Below, in pieces: positions 17,196 to 28,462 of a DNA stretch of 34,998 nucleotides. Both the position numbers and the translations under genes were made by a program. Below the pieces are notes generated by a model, which saw only the letters and a program-made list of their open reading frames with translations, made no database searches and was not told the origin of the DNA. Source of the stretch: Seison nebaliae (Eukaryota; Rotifera; Pararotatoria; Seisonacea; Seisonidae). Position 1 is the stretch's first letter; every line of letters begins with the position of its first letter. Where the stretch lies: the NCBI GenBank assembly GCA_023231475.1, contig JALJEE010001772.1, forward strand, positions 1 through 34,998, read 5' to 3'.

Positions 17196-18960
17196 TTACT
17201 CTATCTATCGTTTCGTTTGGTTATGAAATTGAAAACTAATAAATTTGGATTATCATAAATATTTCATAAGAAATGAGAGGAGGATAACAACTATAAATTG
17301 TTTCAACAAAATCTTCTTTGGTTCTTCTTGTTCTGCTAATTAGATAGGATGAGTTAAATTTCGGTAAGTTCAAAGAAAGAATCCTATTCGTTTGAGAATA
17401 ATTAATAGAAGGAAAATCGTTTCGGTTCCATATTTATGTTTAATATGCACTCTGTCAGATAATCATCATAGTATGGCTGATCGTCGACTTGACCTTCTGT
17501 ACGCTGAAGGAGAACCGAATTGAATCGTCTTTTGTTGTTCTACGAATGTTTGGCGATAATTGGTCGAATCTTATTCTACATGTTTTCCATTAACTTTTCC
17601 TTTATATTCAAATGGATGAACTTAATGCATCTCCCTAAATTATTAATTGATGTCTGAAACAATATAAAATTATTTATTTATTTCTCTTCTTATCCACCAG
17701 TCAACCATTGATGATACTCCTAAACAAACTCTTTGTTCAAGTTTCTCATTTTCCTTGTTAGTTTATCTCCATTTTTTCATTATTTTACTTTTTCTAACCA
17801 AAATTTCATTAATCCAAATATTATTATATCTCTTTTAGTTAAGAGGATATCATTTTTTACTACACTGAATTAGTCGATAACTTATTTTTCTGAGTAAAAC
17901 TTAACAAACGCCTTACTGTTAGCTAACAATAATTTAAATGACTTATATATAAAAAACTATTATACATATATCATAACAATGAGAATGGATATTTCTTTGA
18001 GTATACATTAGTAAATTGCTGGAAGACTCACCTGATTCCAGATTTTTATCTTCATGTACGTGTTAGAGAATTTCAAAATCGAAATTTACTTTTATTTTTT
18101 CTTCCAAACCATCATAAATTTGTTTCGAATAAATGCTAAATTGACTTCAGATCCGTATTAGGTATTAAATATTTATGTTCTTGTTACAAAACAAGATACA
18201 TGATAAAACAAACATAAACTGTCATAACATAATTCGTTTATTCATGTTAACTCTGGACTAAGCTTCTTTTATATGATATTTGAACGTCATTAAGCTGACG
18301 TTTTAGGCATAAATTCCATGGCATATCATAGGTACGTATCTCATTTAAATATATAAATATAAATAAAGAAAATAGATCTCAAAATTTTCTGGGGACAAGT
18401 TGAGAATTCCGTTAACAAGCAACATACATTCATCATCTCAAAACTACTCGTTAGGTCAATATAAACTCCATCTTCATAAACTCCGCAAATGATAAAAAAT
18501 TAATGACTTATACTTCCATCTACTTACCCTAAAACTTAACTTTATATCTTTTTAATTGCGGTAATAACTATTGTATCTAATCGGTAACAACAATAGGTAA
18601 CTAAACTAACAACTAACAACTAACAAATACTGTAAGAAAATATTTCTTGTAATTTATTTATGAGAATATTGAATTAATGATAACAATCATGAATTAAAAT
18701 TTTTCATTACCTGTCCTAAGAAGAAATGATAAAACTTTATTCCAAATGTTTAGTTTTCTATTCTTGGGGGTAATAGAGTAAAATTTAAGAAACCATTAAA
18801 ATCAAGCTAATAAAAATTTAACAAATATAAATTTAATGTTCTTCAATTTGTTTATCTTTTTATTATCAAAAATATTACTAATATGACTTATTATTATCAA
18901 TAATTAGAGGTCCTTAATTTTTTTGATCAATGTTAAATAAAATTTTTTTTAAATTTTAGT
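17196..18960. other. Intergenic, non-coding
   Basis: About 1.8 kb of very AT-rich DNA with homopolymer and simple repeats. No open frame, RNA gene or transposon is supported. Confidence 0.6.
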
Positions 18961-19103
18961 TGAAATTCCCGTCGGGATAAACTGAAATTTTTTGATCGAT
19001 CTCCTGTACGGTCAATGGCAGGAGATCTGTACGTTGTGTGAGACGTGTGTCCCATCGTTGTGGCGTTGGGAACGTGCATAGACCACTGCGCTACGTACGC
19101 CCC
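18961..19103 (-). mobile_element. tRNA-derived SINE
   Basis: Read on the minus strand, it starts GGGGCGTACGTAGCGCAG. TAGCGCAGTGG (19093-19083) is a perfect pol III A box. A weaker B-box candidate, GTTCCCAACGCC, lies at 19073-19062. Downstream is a 9-bp hairpin, GATCTCCTG at 18998-19006 pairing with 19019-19027. The element ends in TTTATCCCGACGGGAATTT, a core shared with 908-923. A tRNA-like head followed by an unrelated body and a conserved tail is the plan of a tRNA-SINE. It is more GC-rich than its surroundings. Confidence 0.7.
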
Positions 19104-19357
19104 AAAATAATAAAATATTTGTTCAAAATAATAAATACATTTAACAAATAAGTAAGTACTGTTAGGTATAAGTTTTTCTAATTGTTATAAAAGGCATCGA
19201 TTCCGTTACTAACCGATTTCTTAATTGAAATTGAAAATTAATAGAATTATTTTTTTGAAATTGTTGATGAATATATCTGTTTTCATTTGAAAATATCTGA
19301 GACGAGAAGAGAAAAACCTTATTATAATACTAAAAGTCCTTTCGCGCAAAATTAAAA
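19104..19357. promoter_or_regulatory. Upstream region of the nardilysin gene
   Basis: 254 bases between the SINE and the nardilysin start codon must contain its promoter. No TATA box or initiator can be singled out with confidence in such AT-rich DNA. Confidence 0.3.
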
Positions 19358-22300
19358 ATGGAAATTTCTTTTAGAAATCAATTACTTGAACCAAAATTTG
19401 TTAATGAATATTGCACGATTAGCAAACGTAAGGATGATCGAAAAGATTATCGGTTAGTTTAAAGATTAAGAGAATAATTTGATTAAATCTGAAAAAGAAT
19501 GATTCAATTGGCAAATGGAATAAAAATATTATTAATCAGTGATTATGCAAAAGAGAATGAACCAACTTACGATTTTGCTCGTCGATCAACCGGGACGCCT
19601 GAAACCGACTTGAGGAAAGCTTCGGAAGTTTCACTATCTAATTCTCATCAAAGCTCGTTGGTTCTCATAATGTGAATATCAATCTTAAATTTTCCATTTT
19701 ATCACTTTTAGATATTACTCGTATAACTCAAGTAAAACGAATATTGAAAAAACAAACAAAACCAAATCAGAAAAAACGAAACTTAGAAGTGAACTAAAAC
19801 AGTCGCTTGCTGCGGAGAATATCGTAGAGAGTAGTTCAGATGAATCAACACCATCATCAGAGATGTCGAGTGGGTCAAGCGATTCATCAATGGATTGGCT
19901 AGTTAGTGCAATAATGTTTACTAATTTCATATTATCTCTATCCTTCTCAATTTCTATTCCATTAGTCAGCAGCAGCACTTTGTATTAATGTTGGCAGTTT
20001 TAACGATCCTCCACATTCCCCTGGTATGGCCCATTTTACAGAACACAGTTAATTTTCTATTATTCACAATTCTATCACTATAAACCTTCCTAGTGTTGTT
20101 CATGGGAAGTCAAAAATATCCTAAAGAGAATGCACTTGATCTTTTTCTCCATTATTACAGCGGATTGTCGAACGCATATACTGAAAGCGAATTTGTATAC
20201 ATTATTCTCTTTTAAAATATTTACAACTTTGCTTGCTTAGACTTCGTTCTATTTCGAAATAAGTAATCACAAATTCATCAATGCACTAGATATGTTTTGT
20301 CACATGTTCGTCAATCCGCTATTTCGGTTAAGTGCTATTGACCGAGAACTGGAGGCATTAAATAGCGGTAAGTTTTTTAAAATAAAAACAATGATTGTAA
20401 ATTTGTTTCAACAGAATTTGAAAAAGCACGAGAAGTTGACGAAAATCGAAGAGAACAAATATTAGCTCATTTTGCTAATTCTAAACATCCACAAAGTCAA
20501 TTCTCTTGGGGTTCCTTTAAATTTGAATTGAAAAAAAACTAAGATAACAATTTTAGGGAATCGAGCTTCCCTTCTGTCTGGCAATTCGACCGTACAAAAT
20601 TTGAGAACGAGATTGAAAAGATGGTTCAAAGAACATTATTCCTCACATCGTATGACATTATGTATTTATTCGTATGGTTACTTTTTTTAGACTTAATGAT
20701 GTGCAAAGTAATAAAAAACTAGAAACTTTGGACGAGATGCAAGAATATATTTCTAAAATTTTCATAAAGATTCCTAGAAAGTTTATTTGATTTTAATACG
20801 GAAATATCTTAAATTTATTTTGTTTAAAAAGGGAAAATGAAATATTGGATGTAAAGGCATTACCGAGACCATTTGCTAATAACAATTTTACAAAAATATT
20901 TCATGGTATATTTTCATTTAATCATATAATATATAAATCGATATATTTCATTATTAGTCGTTCCTGTTAATGATGTAACTGAATTAGTTATCACTTGGGC
21001 ATTACCCCCGCTTCATGTTTTTTGGAGGTTTGATTTCAATTTCCATCATCATGATATTTTACGTGGAAATGTTTGACAGAATCAAGCCTTTGGAATTTCT
21101 CGCTTCCATTATTGGCAATGAAGGATATAACGGTCTGTTCCATTATCTTGCTAAAAAGTTCGATTAATCAATTAATTTTAGTATAATTCTCAAATTAATT
21201 AGATATTGGATAACGGACTTAAATTGTGGACGGGAGAATGTGGGTTTTGACAACAACAGTTCAGTGACATTATTTCGAATTACGATGATGTTGACTGAGA
21301 AAGGCGTCGCTAAAGTCTACAATGTTAAGAGATTGATATAAGATAGTATATTCTGATATTTCTCTAGATTCTTTCAATAGTCTTCCAATATTTGGAATTA
21401 TTACGAATATATGGACCACTGAAAAGACAATATGATGATTTACAATCCATTCAATCTTATCTACATGAATATCGAGCACAAACTTACTCATTAGATTTAG
21501 TCGATCAATTATCGAAATCGATGCATTTGTATCCAGTTTCCAATATAATTGATGGTGAGCCATTGATGTTCACATTCCATGCAGATGTTATTAGAGATAT
21601 TTTAAATGCTCTCACTCCATTTAACTGTAACATTATGGTGTCATCCCAATTCTTCGAAACTTTATGTCACATGAAAGAATCACGATTCCGCACATTCTTT
21701 AACAAAGGTGAAATACCACTTCATTGGTTGGATTCATGGAAAGGTTCTTTTGCCAAATCTTCTCTACTTCTAAATCGATTAAAAATATGATAATCTTTCA
21801 ATGAAATCTAGTTTTAAAGATAAACCCTGATCTTAAATTGCCGGGAAAGAATCGATATATTTGTGAAGACTTTAATTCTGTCGAACCAGAATTCGAATTT
21901 CAAACGGTTTCCTTAAAATTTCTGTTAATTTTCTATTTCTGTCATCAGAATAGTCCAGTTGTTATAAAGTACGATGACAAATCGACTTTATGGTATTACA
22001 ATAATAATGAATATGAAAATCCTAAAGTTGTTTATTATCTTCAGATACAGAGTCCATTACCATCCGAGAGTGCACTCAAGTTCAATTCTCTTTTTCTTCC
22101 TAATCATCTCTAAATACATTTCTCTTAAATAATTGAACAGTGCCACTATGTGTGACTTGTATACGATTGCATTGCAAGAAGCATTACGTTGCGATCTATA
22201 TTTAGCGTCTGTCGCTGGTCTTTATTTTGAGATTTACGGATTAGAAACTGGTCTCGTCTATCATTTCTATGGTTTTTCTGATAAATTGCCAGTTTATTCT

Positions 22301-24405
22301 TTTTTCTTTCATTAATATTATTCAATCAATTTTCAGTTATTATTCCGAACCGTGCTCGATCGATTAGATGATTTACGTATCGATTCTGAATATTTTCTAA
22401 CTCTGAAACGAATATTAATGATGCAATATGTTGGATATATTACGAATCCTTCTGAATATAACACGTTAGAGATTAATTTGATAATATTGGTGATATTCCG
22501 TTATTTAGAGATTCTCGTTTGTCCATATTACATCCTAATGGATGGAGTTGGACTGATCGATATCGAGCAGTGGATATAATAACATTACCAATGTTAACTG
22601 AATTTGTTTGTCGATTGAATTCATTTTTACGATTGGTAACATTCTTCGCGGGTAATATTAAAATTAAAGTTTTTATCTTTGATAAACTGAATAATAGACG
22701 AATAATTATTCTTTAAACTTAACTCTTATTAGTTGGCATTGGAACTACATAATGAATTTGTCAAGAAAATCAATTTTTGTACTTTACCGGATCTCTTTTT
22801 CCCACGAACAGCTATTGGTTTGTTAGGAGAAAAAGATTATTATGTCAAAATAAAGAATTTAAGCGAAGTAGCCGAAAATTCATCAGTTTGTCATTACTAT
22901 CAATTTGGATCAGCTACGCATGCTGAATACGCCGCTTTGGAAGTGCTGGTACATATAATGGAAGAGCCTCTGTTCAATAGTTTGAGAACCGTACAACAAT
23001 TGGGATATTCAACTTATGCGAACGTTCATGAAATTGGCAATATTTATGGTGTTGCCATACAAGTGGAAACACAGGCAGAAAATCATTCGTTAAAATTTTA
23101 ATTTGCAACTTCCACATTGTTATTGTTCATCATTTTTTTGATAGTGTTGCCGAAGTATCAAATGCCATCACAAAATTCTTAGCCGTTTTCCAAGAGAAGA
23201 TGTTTGCTATGACAAATAAAGACTTCCAACAACATGTTAGTCGTCGGTATAAATTTCCTTCGAATTATTTCCAAATTTTAGGTACGATCTACTGCTAATA
23301 TGTTAGATATCGATGACTCATGTTTAGCTGACGTCGCCGATTTCTTTTGGCAGGAGATCAATCATAGAAATTTCCAATTTAACCGAAAAAAATTGCAAAT
23401 AAACTCATTAAAAGAATTGAAATTGAACGATATGCTCGTCATCTTTCTTAAACTATTTTCAAAACAACGACGCAGACTATTAGTTTCAATGATAGCTGGT
23501 ACTGGGAAATGTGAACAGTTTGGTCCCAAATTAGATGAAGCAGTTGTAACAGAATCAGAAGGAACTGAAGAAGCAAATGAACCAAAGAAGAAAACCACCA
23601 AATCTTTGGTGCAGGTACCGGAACGTGGAGCGAATTATATTCAAACTCAACGTCCAACTGCTTCTGATTTCCATTTAATGCAAGCTGCGGGACATGGTCG
23701 TTTACGATCTATTGATCTGCCAAATACCCAACCAACAACGAGAAGAGGCACCAAGATCCTTCATCATGGTCTAACCGCTAACGCCGAACAAAGAACAAGT
23801 TTTCTTTATTGAACATTGTCCTCGTAAAATAATGAACCTTATCAAATTTAGCAACAGATATAAAATCGGACGATAGTTTATCAAAAGAATCTTATGTTTT
23901 CAATTTTTATTCGAACGCCAATTTGAATAATTCAAATAATAACAATAAACGAGAAATACCTTCTTTGTGTCATGGGTTTCTGGAAAGAAATCTTAATTAT
24001 AATTGTTCATTAAAAAGTTCGAAAGGATCAAATCCCCAAATTAAGCGACCGAAAAGAACTCGTAGTGGAAATATTAAGTTAACATTGACAGAAATCATTC
24101 GGGAGTTAGTGCCCTCCGAAGAATTGGTGTATCAAATAGTCAATTCTTACAATCGTAACTGTGCCACAACGAAACGTCTTTTGAAACGGGCTTATGTAAA
24201 TACGGCAGAAATGCAAGTCTTATTCTTACCCATGGACAAAAAAGATTGCGTGTGGAGACTAACTAGACCAGCTAGAACCTTTCAAGATATAATCAAAACT
24301 CTGAAACTTGCCCGAGCTTATAATAGACCGATTTCAAAATTACCGAAAATTGTACATTATACACCTTGCACCATCGAGAATGATAACGTTGTGAAGAAAT
24401 TCTAA
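19358..24405 (+). CDS. NRDC: Nardilysin-type M16 zinc metallopeptidase
   Basis: Cleaves peptides at dibasic sites in characterised members. Exons: 19358-19452, 19498-19656, 19712-19901, 19976-20047, 20094-20194, 20241-20367, 20415-20510, 20557-20671, 20709-20780, 20832-20905, 20958-21027, 21080-21136, 21182-21323, 21368-21743, 21812-21906, 21949-22079, 22141-22291, 22337-22464, 22509-22668, 22733-23098, 23145-23235, then 23282-23812 (TGA), or 23282-23798 spliced to 23852-24405. All joins keep frame. Signatures: YRMIQLANGIKILLIS; a Ser/Glu-rich acidic insert (SSSDESTPSSEMSS) typical of nardilysin rather than insulin-degrading enzyme; the zinc motif HFTEH then MLFMGSQKYPKEN; DRELEALNSEF with the third zinc-ligand Glu; ITWALPP; EGYNG; EEPLFNSLRTVQQLGYSTY. 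The short form is 1132 residues (human 1151); the long form is 1312. Active-site residues are intact. Confidence 0.93.
23852..24405 (+). CDS. Probable C-terminal extension exon of nardilysin, or separate gene
   Basis: An open frame follows the ATTTAG acceptor at 23851: it starts TDIKSDDSLSKES, passes an Asn run (NNSNNNN) and a basic patch (KRPKRTRSGNIK), and ends in a folded-looking stretch (LTLTEIIRELVPSEELVYQI...LLKRAY...DCVWRLTRPARTFQDIIKTLKLARAYNRP) to TAA. Within the last nardilysin exon a GTT donor at 23799 gives a 53-base intron and the right phase, so the frame continues from ...AEQRTT. No ATG is positioned well for independent translation. I recognise no domain. Alternatively, it is a separate gene with an unseen first exon. 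Confidence 0.5.
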
Positions 24406-24606
24406 AAATTAAATGAAATAATTAAAAGGTAAATTGACAAACAAAAAATTTAAAACTATTTTTTTCGACTTCAATGTCATAGTTTCCACAATAATTATTC
24501 ATTGAAAAATTAAATAATATTACGTCATAATATAATAAATATTAAGGAAAATTAAAATTATTACTATTATTATTGTGTTGTACGAATATATATAACGATT
24601 GTAGGA
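24406..24606. promoter_or_regulatory. Spacer upstream of the GT92 gene
   Basis: About 200 AT-rich bases between two plus-strand genes; must hold the 3' end of one and the promoter of the next. No specific site is identified. Confidence 0.3.
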
Positions 24607-26196
24607 ATGATGAAATTGAGAAGAAACAATATTCTCAAAATAATATTTATAATTCTCTTAATCATAATATTCAATTCTCTACATGAAAATGAATCAGATA
24701 CACATTCGAAAGAAATTGTAAAGAAGAAATTACCAAAATACTTCTCAACGCCCAATGTGAAGAATGTCTATCTTTATGGATCTATTTTGCATATTTTCAG
24801 CAAATCAATTTTTGGAAAACCATCAGATCTTCTTCTTTTTCGATCAGTTATCGTTGCGACATACAAACTGGAAATAGGAAGTAAAGGAAATTGCGAACTT
24901 TTCGAAAATGGAAATAAAACCGGAAATACTTTTGCTATTTATCGTCTACTTCGCGATCGAGCAACATTGCACAGGAAATTATTTATCGTAGAATGTTACT
25001 TGGAAGGTGGATTAGAAGTTTTAGAGAAAACTTATTCGATAAGATTGACATCGAATCTTAACAAATACTTTATTATTAACATTCCAAAACCCTTCATCGA
25101 ATTAATCACCCATTCGTATCGAGAACAATTATTTTCTCATAATACATGTCTCTGCTCGCCACCGAATTTAGTGAGAACGGTAAGTGAATCAGTAGATTTG
25201 ATTACTCATATCTCATATCTCGTCCATTATAATGTGTCGTTAATCGTTCTCTATTTTTATGAAGATCAAATTTCTCAATTGAATTTGGTGAAAGAATATG
25301 TCAGAAAAAAATTTGATAAATATCAGAACTTAAAAATCGTTTTTGAATTATTCGATTTGGGACCGATAAAGAGACATATCGATACAGACAAATTGACCGT
25401 CTTCAACGAATGTTTCACCAAATACAAATATAAATGTCGGTCATTTGTTTCTCATGATCAAGATGAATTGATTATACCTCATAAACCGAATATCGATTAC
25501 TATTCATATTTGGAAGAGTTAGCACCATTATATTCTAATCAACGAGGACGTAGTCGTTGTTCTACATTCCAAGCTCATATTGTACTGAACGAACATGATG
25601 TAAAAAATATAATGAAACAATTGACATATTTGGTATCGATCAATTTCCGAAAAATGTTCTTGAAAATTGACTTGAGTCATATTATTCAATTAAATTATTT
25701 TGTTTTTCGTCAGAATCAAAATGTACCTGTCAATATGGAGTTTTGTAAGGACTATATAATAAATCTTATAAAAAATATGACAGAATTTTTTGAAAGGAAG
25801 AAATCTTCAAAATTTTTAGGAAATCGTTATTATCGAGCACTTACCTTTGCATCGCCACATTTTCATGGACAACAAAAATATGGTTGTTTAACACCGTTCG
25901 TTTTCGGGTTGGGAACTCATGGTCATATCGACACACCTAGACAATCAGGAAAAGAAGAACCATTCGATTCATTTGTTAATGTAATTTCATTATTTTCGGA
26001 GACAGTTCAAAATATTTTCAAAAGACCTACTCATATTCGACCAGTGCCAATTGGCATTGGAAAGATGTTACATCATCGAACAAGTTTAAAACCTCCTTAT
26101 AAAGCAACGTTCGAAAGACCATTATATTCCTGCAATTCTTTTTATTTTACTGATATTTGGGAGATGGCAGATGATTTATGGAAGAATTCATCATAG
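24607..26196 (+). CDS. GT92 (DUF23) family glycosyltransferase, type II membrane protein
   Basis: 529 residues in one exon. Residues 9-23 (ILKIIFIILLIIIFN) form a signal anchor after a short basic cytoplasmic end, as in Golgi type II enzymes. The body matches the GT92/DUF23 pattern: CLCSPPNLVR, then a long helical stretch with HYNVSLIVLYFYED, a strand IVFELFDL, NECFTKYKYKCRSFVSHDQDELIIPHK (the acidic DQDE at 284-287 is the likely metal/nucleotide-sugar site, corresponding to the family's D.DEFI.P), and a Cys-containing end. Characterised members (for example nematode GALT-1) add galactose to N-glycan core fucose; substrate cannot be inferred here. NKT, NVS and NMT sequons are present. The ATG is the first of two adjacent ones. 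Convergent with UTP14 downstream. Confidence 0.85.
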   Translation: MMKLRRNNILKIIFIILLIIIFNSLHENESDTHSKEIVKKKLPKYFSTPNVKNVYLYGSILHIFSKSIFGKPSDLLLFRSVIVATYKLEIGSKGNCELFENGNKTGNTFAIYRLLRDRATLHRKLFIVECYLEGGLEVLEKTYSIRLTSNLNKYFIINIPKPFIELITHSYREQLFSHNTCLCSPPNLVRTVSESVDLITHISYLVHYNVSLIVLYFYEDQISQLNLVKEYVRKKFDKYQNLKIVFELFDLGPIKRHIDTDKLTVFNECFTKYKYKCRSFVSHDQDELIIPHKPNIDYYSYLEELAPLYSNQRGRSRCSTFQAHIVLNEHDVKNIMKQLTYLVSINFRKMFLKIDLSHIIQLNYFVFRQNQNVPVNMEFCKDYIINLIKNMTEFFERKKSSKFLGNRYYRALTFASPHFHGQQKYGCLTPFVFGLGTHGHIDTPRQSGKEEPFDSFVNVISLFSETVQNIFKRPTHIRPVPIGIGKMLHHRTSLKPPYKATFERPLYSCNSFYFTDIWEMADDLWKNSS

Positions 26197-26317
26197 TTGC
26201 TGACTTCTTATGAAAAACTGATACTACTTCGATTTATATTTTCATAACTCATGAAAACTTCAATTCAAAATAAAATGAATGGGAAAAAAATTGCGAAATG
26301 AATCTGAAAAATTTCAT

Positions 26318-28326
26318 TTACAATTTTAAAGAAGAACGATCAGATGTTTCTTGTTTATTCTGTTTCGGTAATGGTTCTATCACTTTCCCAGGCTCTATAT
26401 ACACTTTCGGTTTAATTAACTCATTATGAGCTCGTTGACTTTGCCACTCCTTCCCGATTGGCTGAGCTATCGATGATTCGAACTGATGAACAGATCGAAA
26501 TGGAAATGGCACATCATTCACTCGATGATTGTCAACTGGACGACCTCCTTTCTTTTCACGAATAATCACATTTGTCATCTTCGCATCTTTTCGTCTGATT
26601 TTTTTCGCTTTATGTACCATCTTCTTCTTCGATTCTACATTCGACCAAGAACCCCAACCCGGTAGTGCCATATTAATATCTTTTGGTTGTTCTTCGTTCT
26701 CAATTGTCATTTTTTCTCGTTGAAATTCTTCGATAATATCATCCTCTAGAAATGCTTCACGCACATCCTCATTTACAATTGCGTTTGATTGATCTGAGTC
26801 ATTTCCATTATCCTCCATCTCATCATTCTCCAAATGATCCATTTGTAAACAATCCATTTCATTCGAATTATCATCAGTTTTCTTAGATGACGATGATTTT
26901 AACCATGGATTCTTTCGAGATAACTCTGTTTGTAATCTATCATAAATTTCTTTATCTTCTACTTCTTCTCCTTCATCAATTTCTATTTCTTTCTTTGTCT
27001 CATCATCTTCCTCTTCAATATCCATATCGTCTTCCATTCGTATTGGAATTTGCTTCTTTCTCAGATCTTTACCTAATTCAATACGATTCTTCAATGTCTC
27101 TCGTTTCTGATCATTGTATTTCCCTAATAATTTTTGCTTTTGACTCCATTTAGTTGACATGCTATGTTTCAATGATGATCGTTCCATAATTCGTTTCTTC
27201 TCTTCTTTTTCCATACGTCGTTCAAATTCTTCGGGATTCACTTCCATCAAAACATTTAACATCTTCATCTCTTCTTTCGACTTCTCTCGCCTCAATATTC
27301 GATGATATCGACGACTTTTAATTTTCTTCAATCGCTTAAATTTGGCCGCATCAAATGCCATCATCGATTTCAATCTTCTCAATTGTCCAACACGTTCCTT
27401 CATCTGTTGTGAATGAGATAGTCAGAAATTAATTTGAATTCATTAAAAAATTAAACTTCTTTTATTGTCATCCTCTCCAGAACTATTTTCTCTTTCTCAC
27501 TCAATTCTTTCTCATTCTCAATATTCTGAGATGAATTCTCTAAAATCTCTTCAATCTGATCTGTTAAATCATTGCTTCTCATACCTTTCTTCAAACAATC
27601 ATCATTAATTCGATTGTTGAATAAATTTGAAAACTTTTTTAATTGAAGTTACCAAAGTGTCTGGTTCCAATTTCACTTTCAATTCATTTTCATTCAAAGG
27701 AAAAACGATTTGTTCTTTCTAATAAATAGAAATTTGTTTAGATTCTCATAAAAATATAAAAACGAACAATCTGATTCTCTTCCACAACATCATTCCACTC
27801 ATTCACATTTTTACAAGTTTCCTCATATAATTTTATTCGCATATTCCGATCACTTAAATGTTTCTTCGTTTCCTTCATTCGATCTTTCCGCAATTGACTC
27901 AATGCATGAGCTTGTTTCAACAATTTTTTATCAATTATCACATCTTCATTCATTTTACGTTTCTTCTTCTTCTTATCCATTCGACCGATTACATCCCATA
28001 ATTCTAATTTCCGTTCTTGTTTTTCTTCAATGCTCGACTCTTCATCACCATTATCCTTTCTAAAATTTATGATATAATTTACAAATAATCCTATAACAGA
28101 AATTTACTGATTCTCATTTAATATAAATTTTTGTAATTTTATTTGATTATCTCGATCAATTTTATTCTCCACTATCTCGTTCTTAGAAATGACAACATTA
28201 TCCACAAAATCTTCATCGTTCTAGTAAACTATATTTATAAACAATAATTATTAACTTAAAACTAACAGGAATCTCAATGAAATCCATTTCATTTTCTTCT
28301 AATTTGCCCATCCGTTTAGTCTCCAT
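26318..28326 (-). CDS. UTP14: U3 snoRNA-associated protein UTP14 (ribosome biogenesis)
   Basis: Part of the nucleolar small-subunit processome that matures 18S rRNA; in yeast it activates the helicase Dhr1. Six exons on the minus strand: 28326-28267, 28220-28108, 28059-27768, 27718-27653, 27588-27457 and 27403-26318, joining in frame to about 580 residues. Family signatures: DRNMRIKLYEETCKNVNEWNDVVEENQI; KEQIVFPLNENE; KKIKSRRYHRILRR; ERSSLKHSMSTKWSQKQ; AFLEDDIIEEFQREK; DINMALPGWGSW; TNVIIREKK; VPFPFRSVHQFESSIAQPIGKEWQSQ; KPKVYIEPGKVIEP. It is shorter than human (771) because the acidic middle is compressed. Splice boundaries are by eye; the 64-base intron before exon 5 is the least certain. 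A 19-base alternative intron there also keeps frame but would be abnormally short. Confidence 0.93.
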
Positions 28327-28462
28327 ATTATTTGTATCTTCAATCAATTGTTAATGAAACATCACATTGATCAAAGCTCAAAAAACAAAAAAGATAAATT
28401 TTGAAATCATCTTTAATTTTCATTCAATTGAATATAATTTATTAGTTACAAAATGGTGAACG

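Noticed and set aside
19715-19978. 87-codon minus frame rich in Ser/Asp
   Set aside because: Antisense shadow of nardilysin exon 3, whose plus-strand reading continues the family.
27589-27652. 19-base intron (GTAACTTCAATTAAAAAAG) in UTP14
   Set aside because: It keeps frame, but a 64-base intron with a later acceptor also does and fits the local size range.
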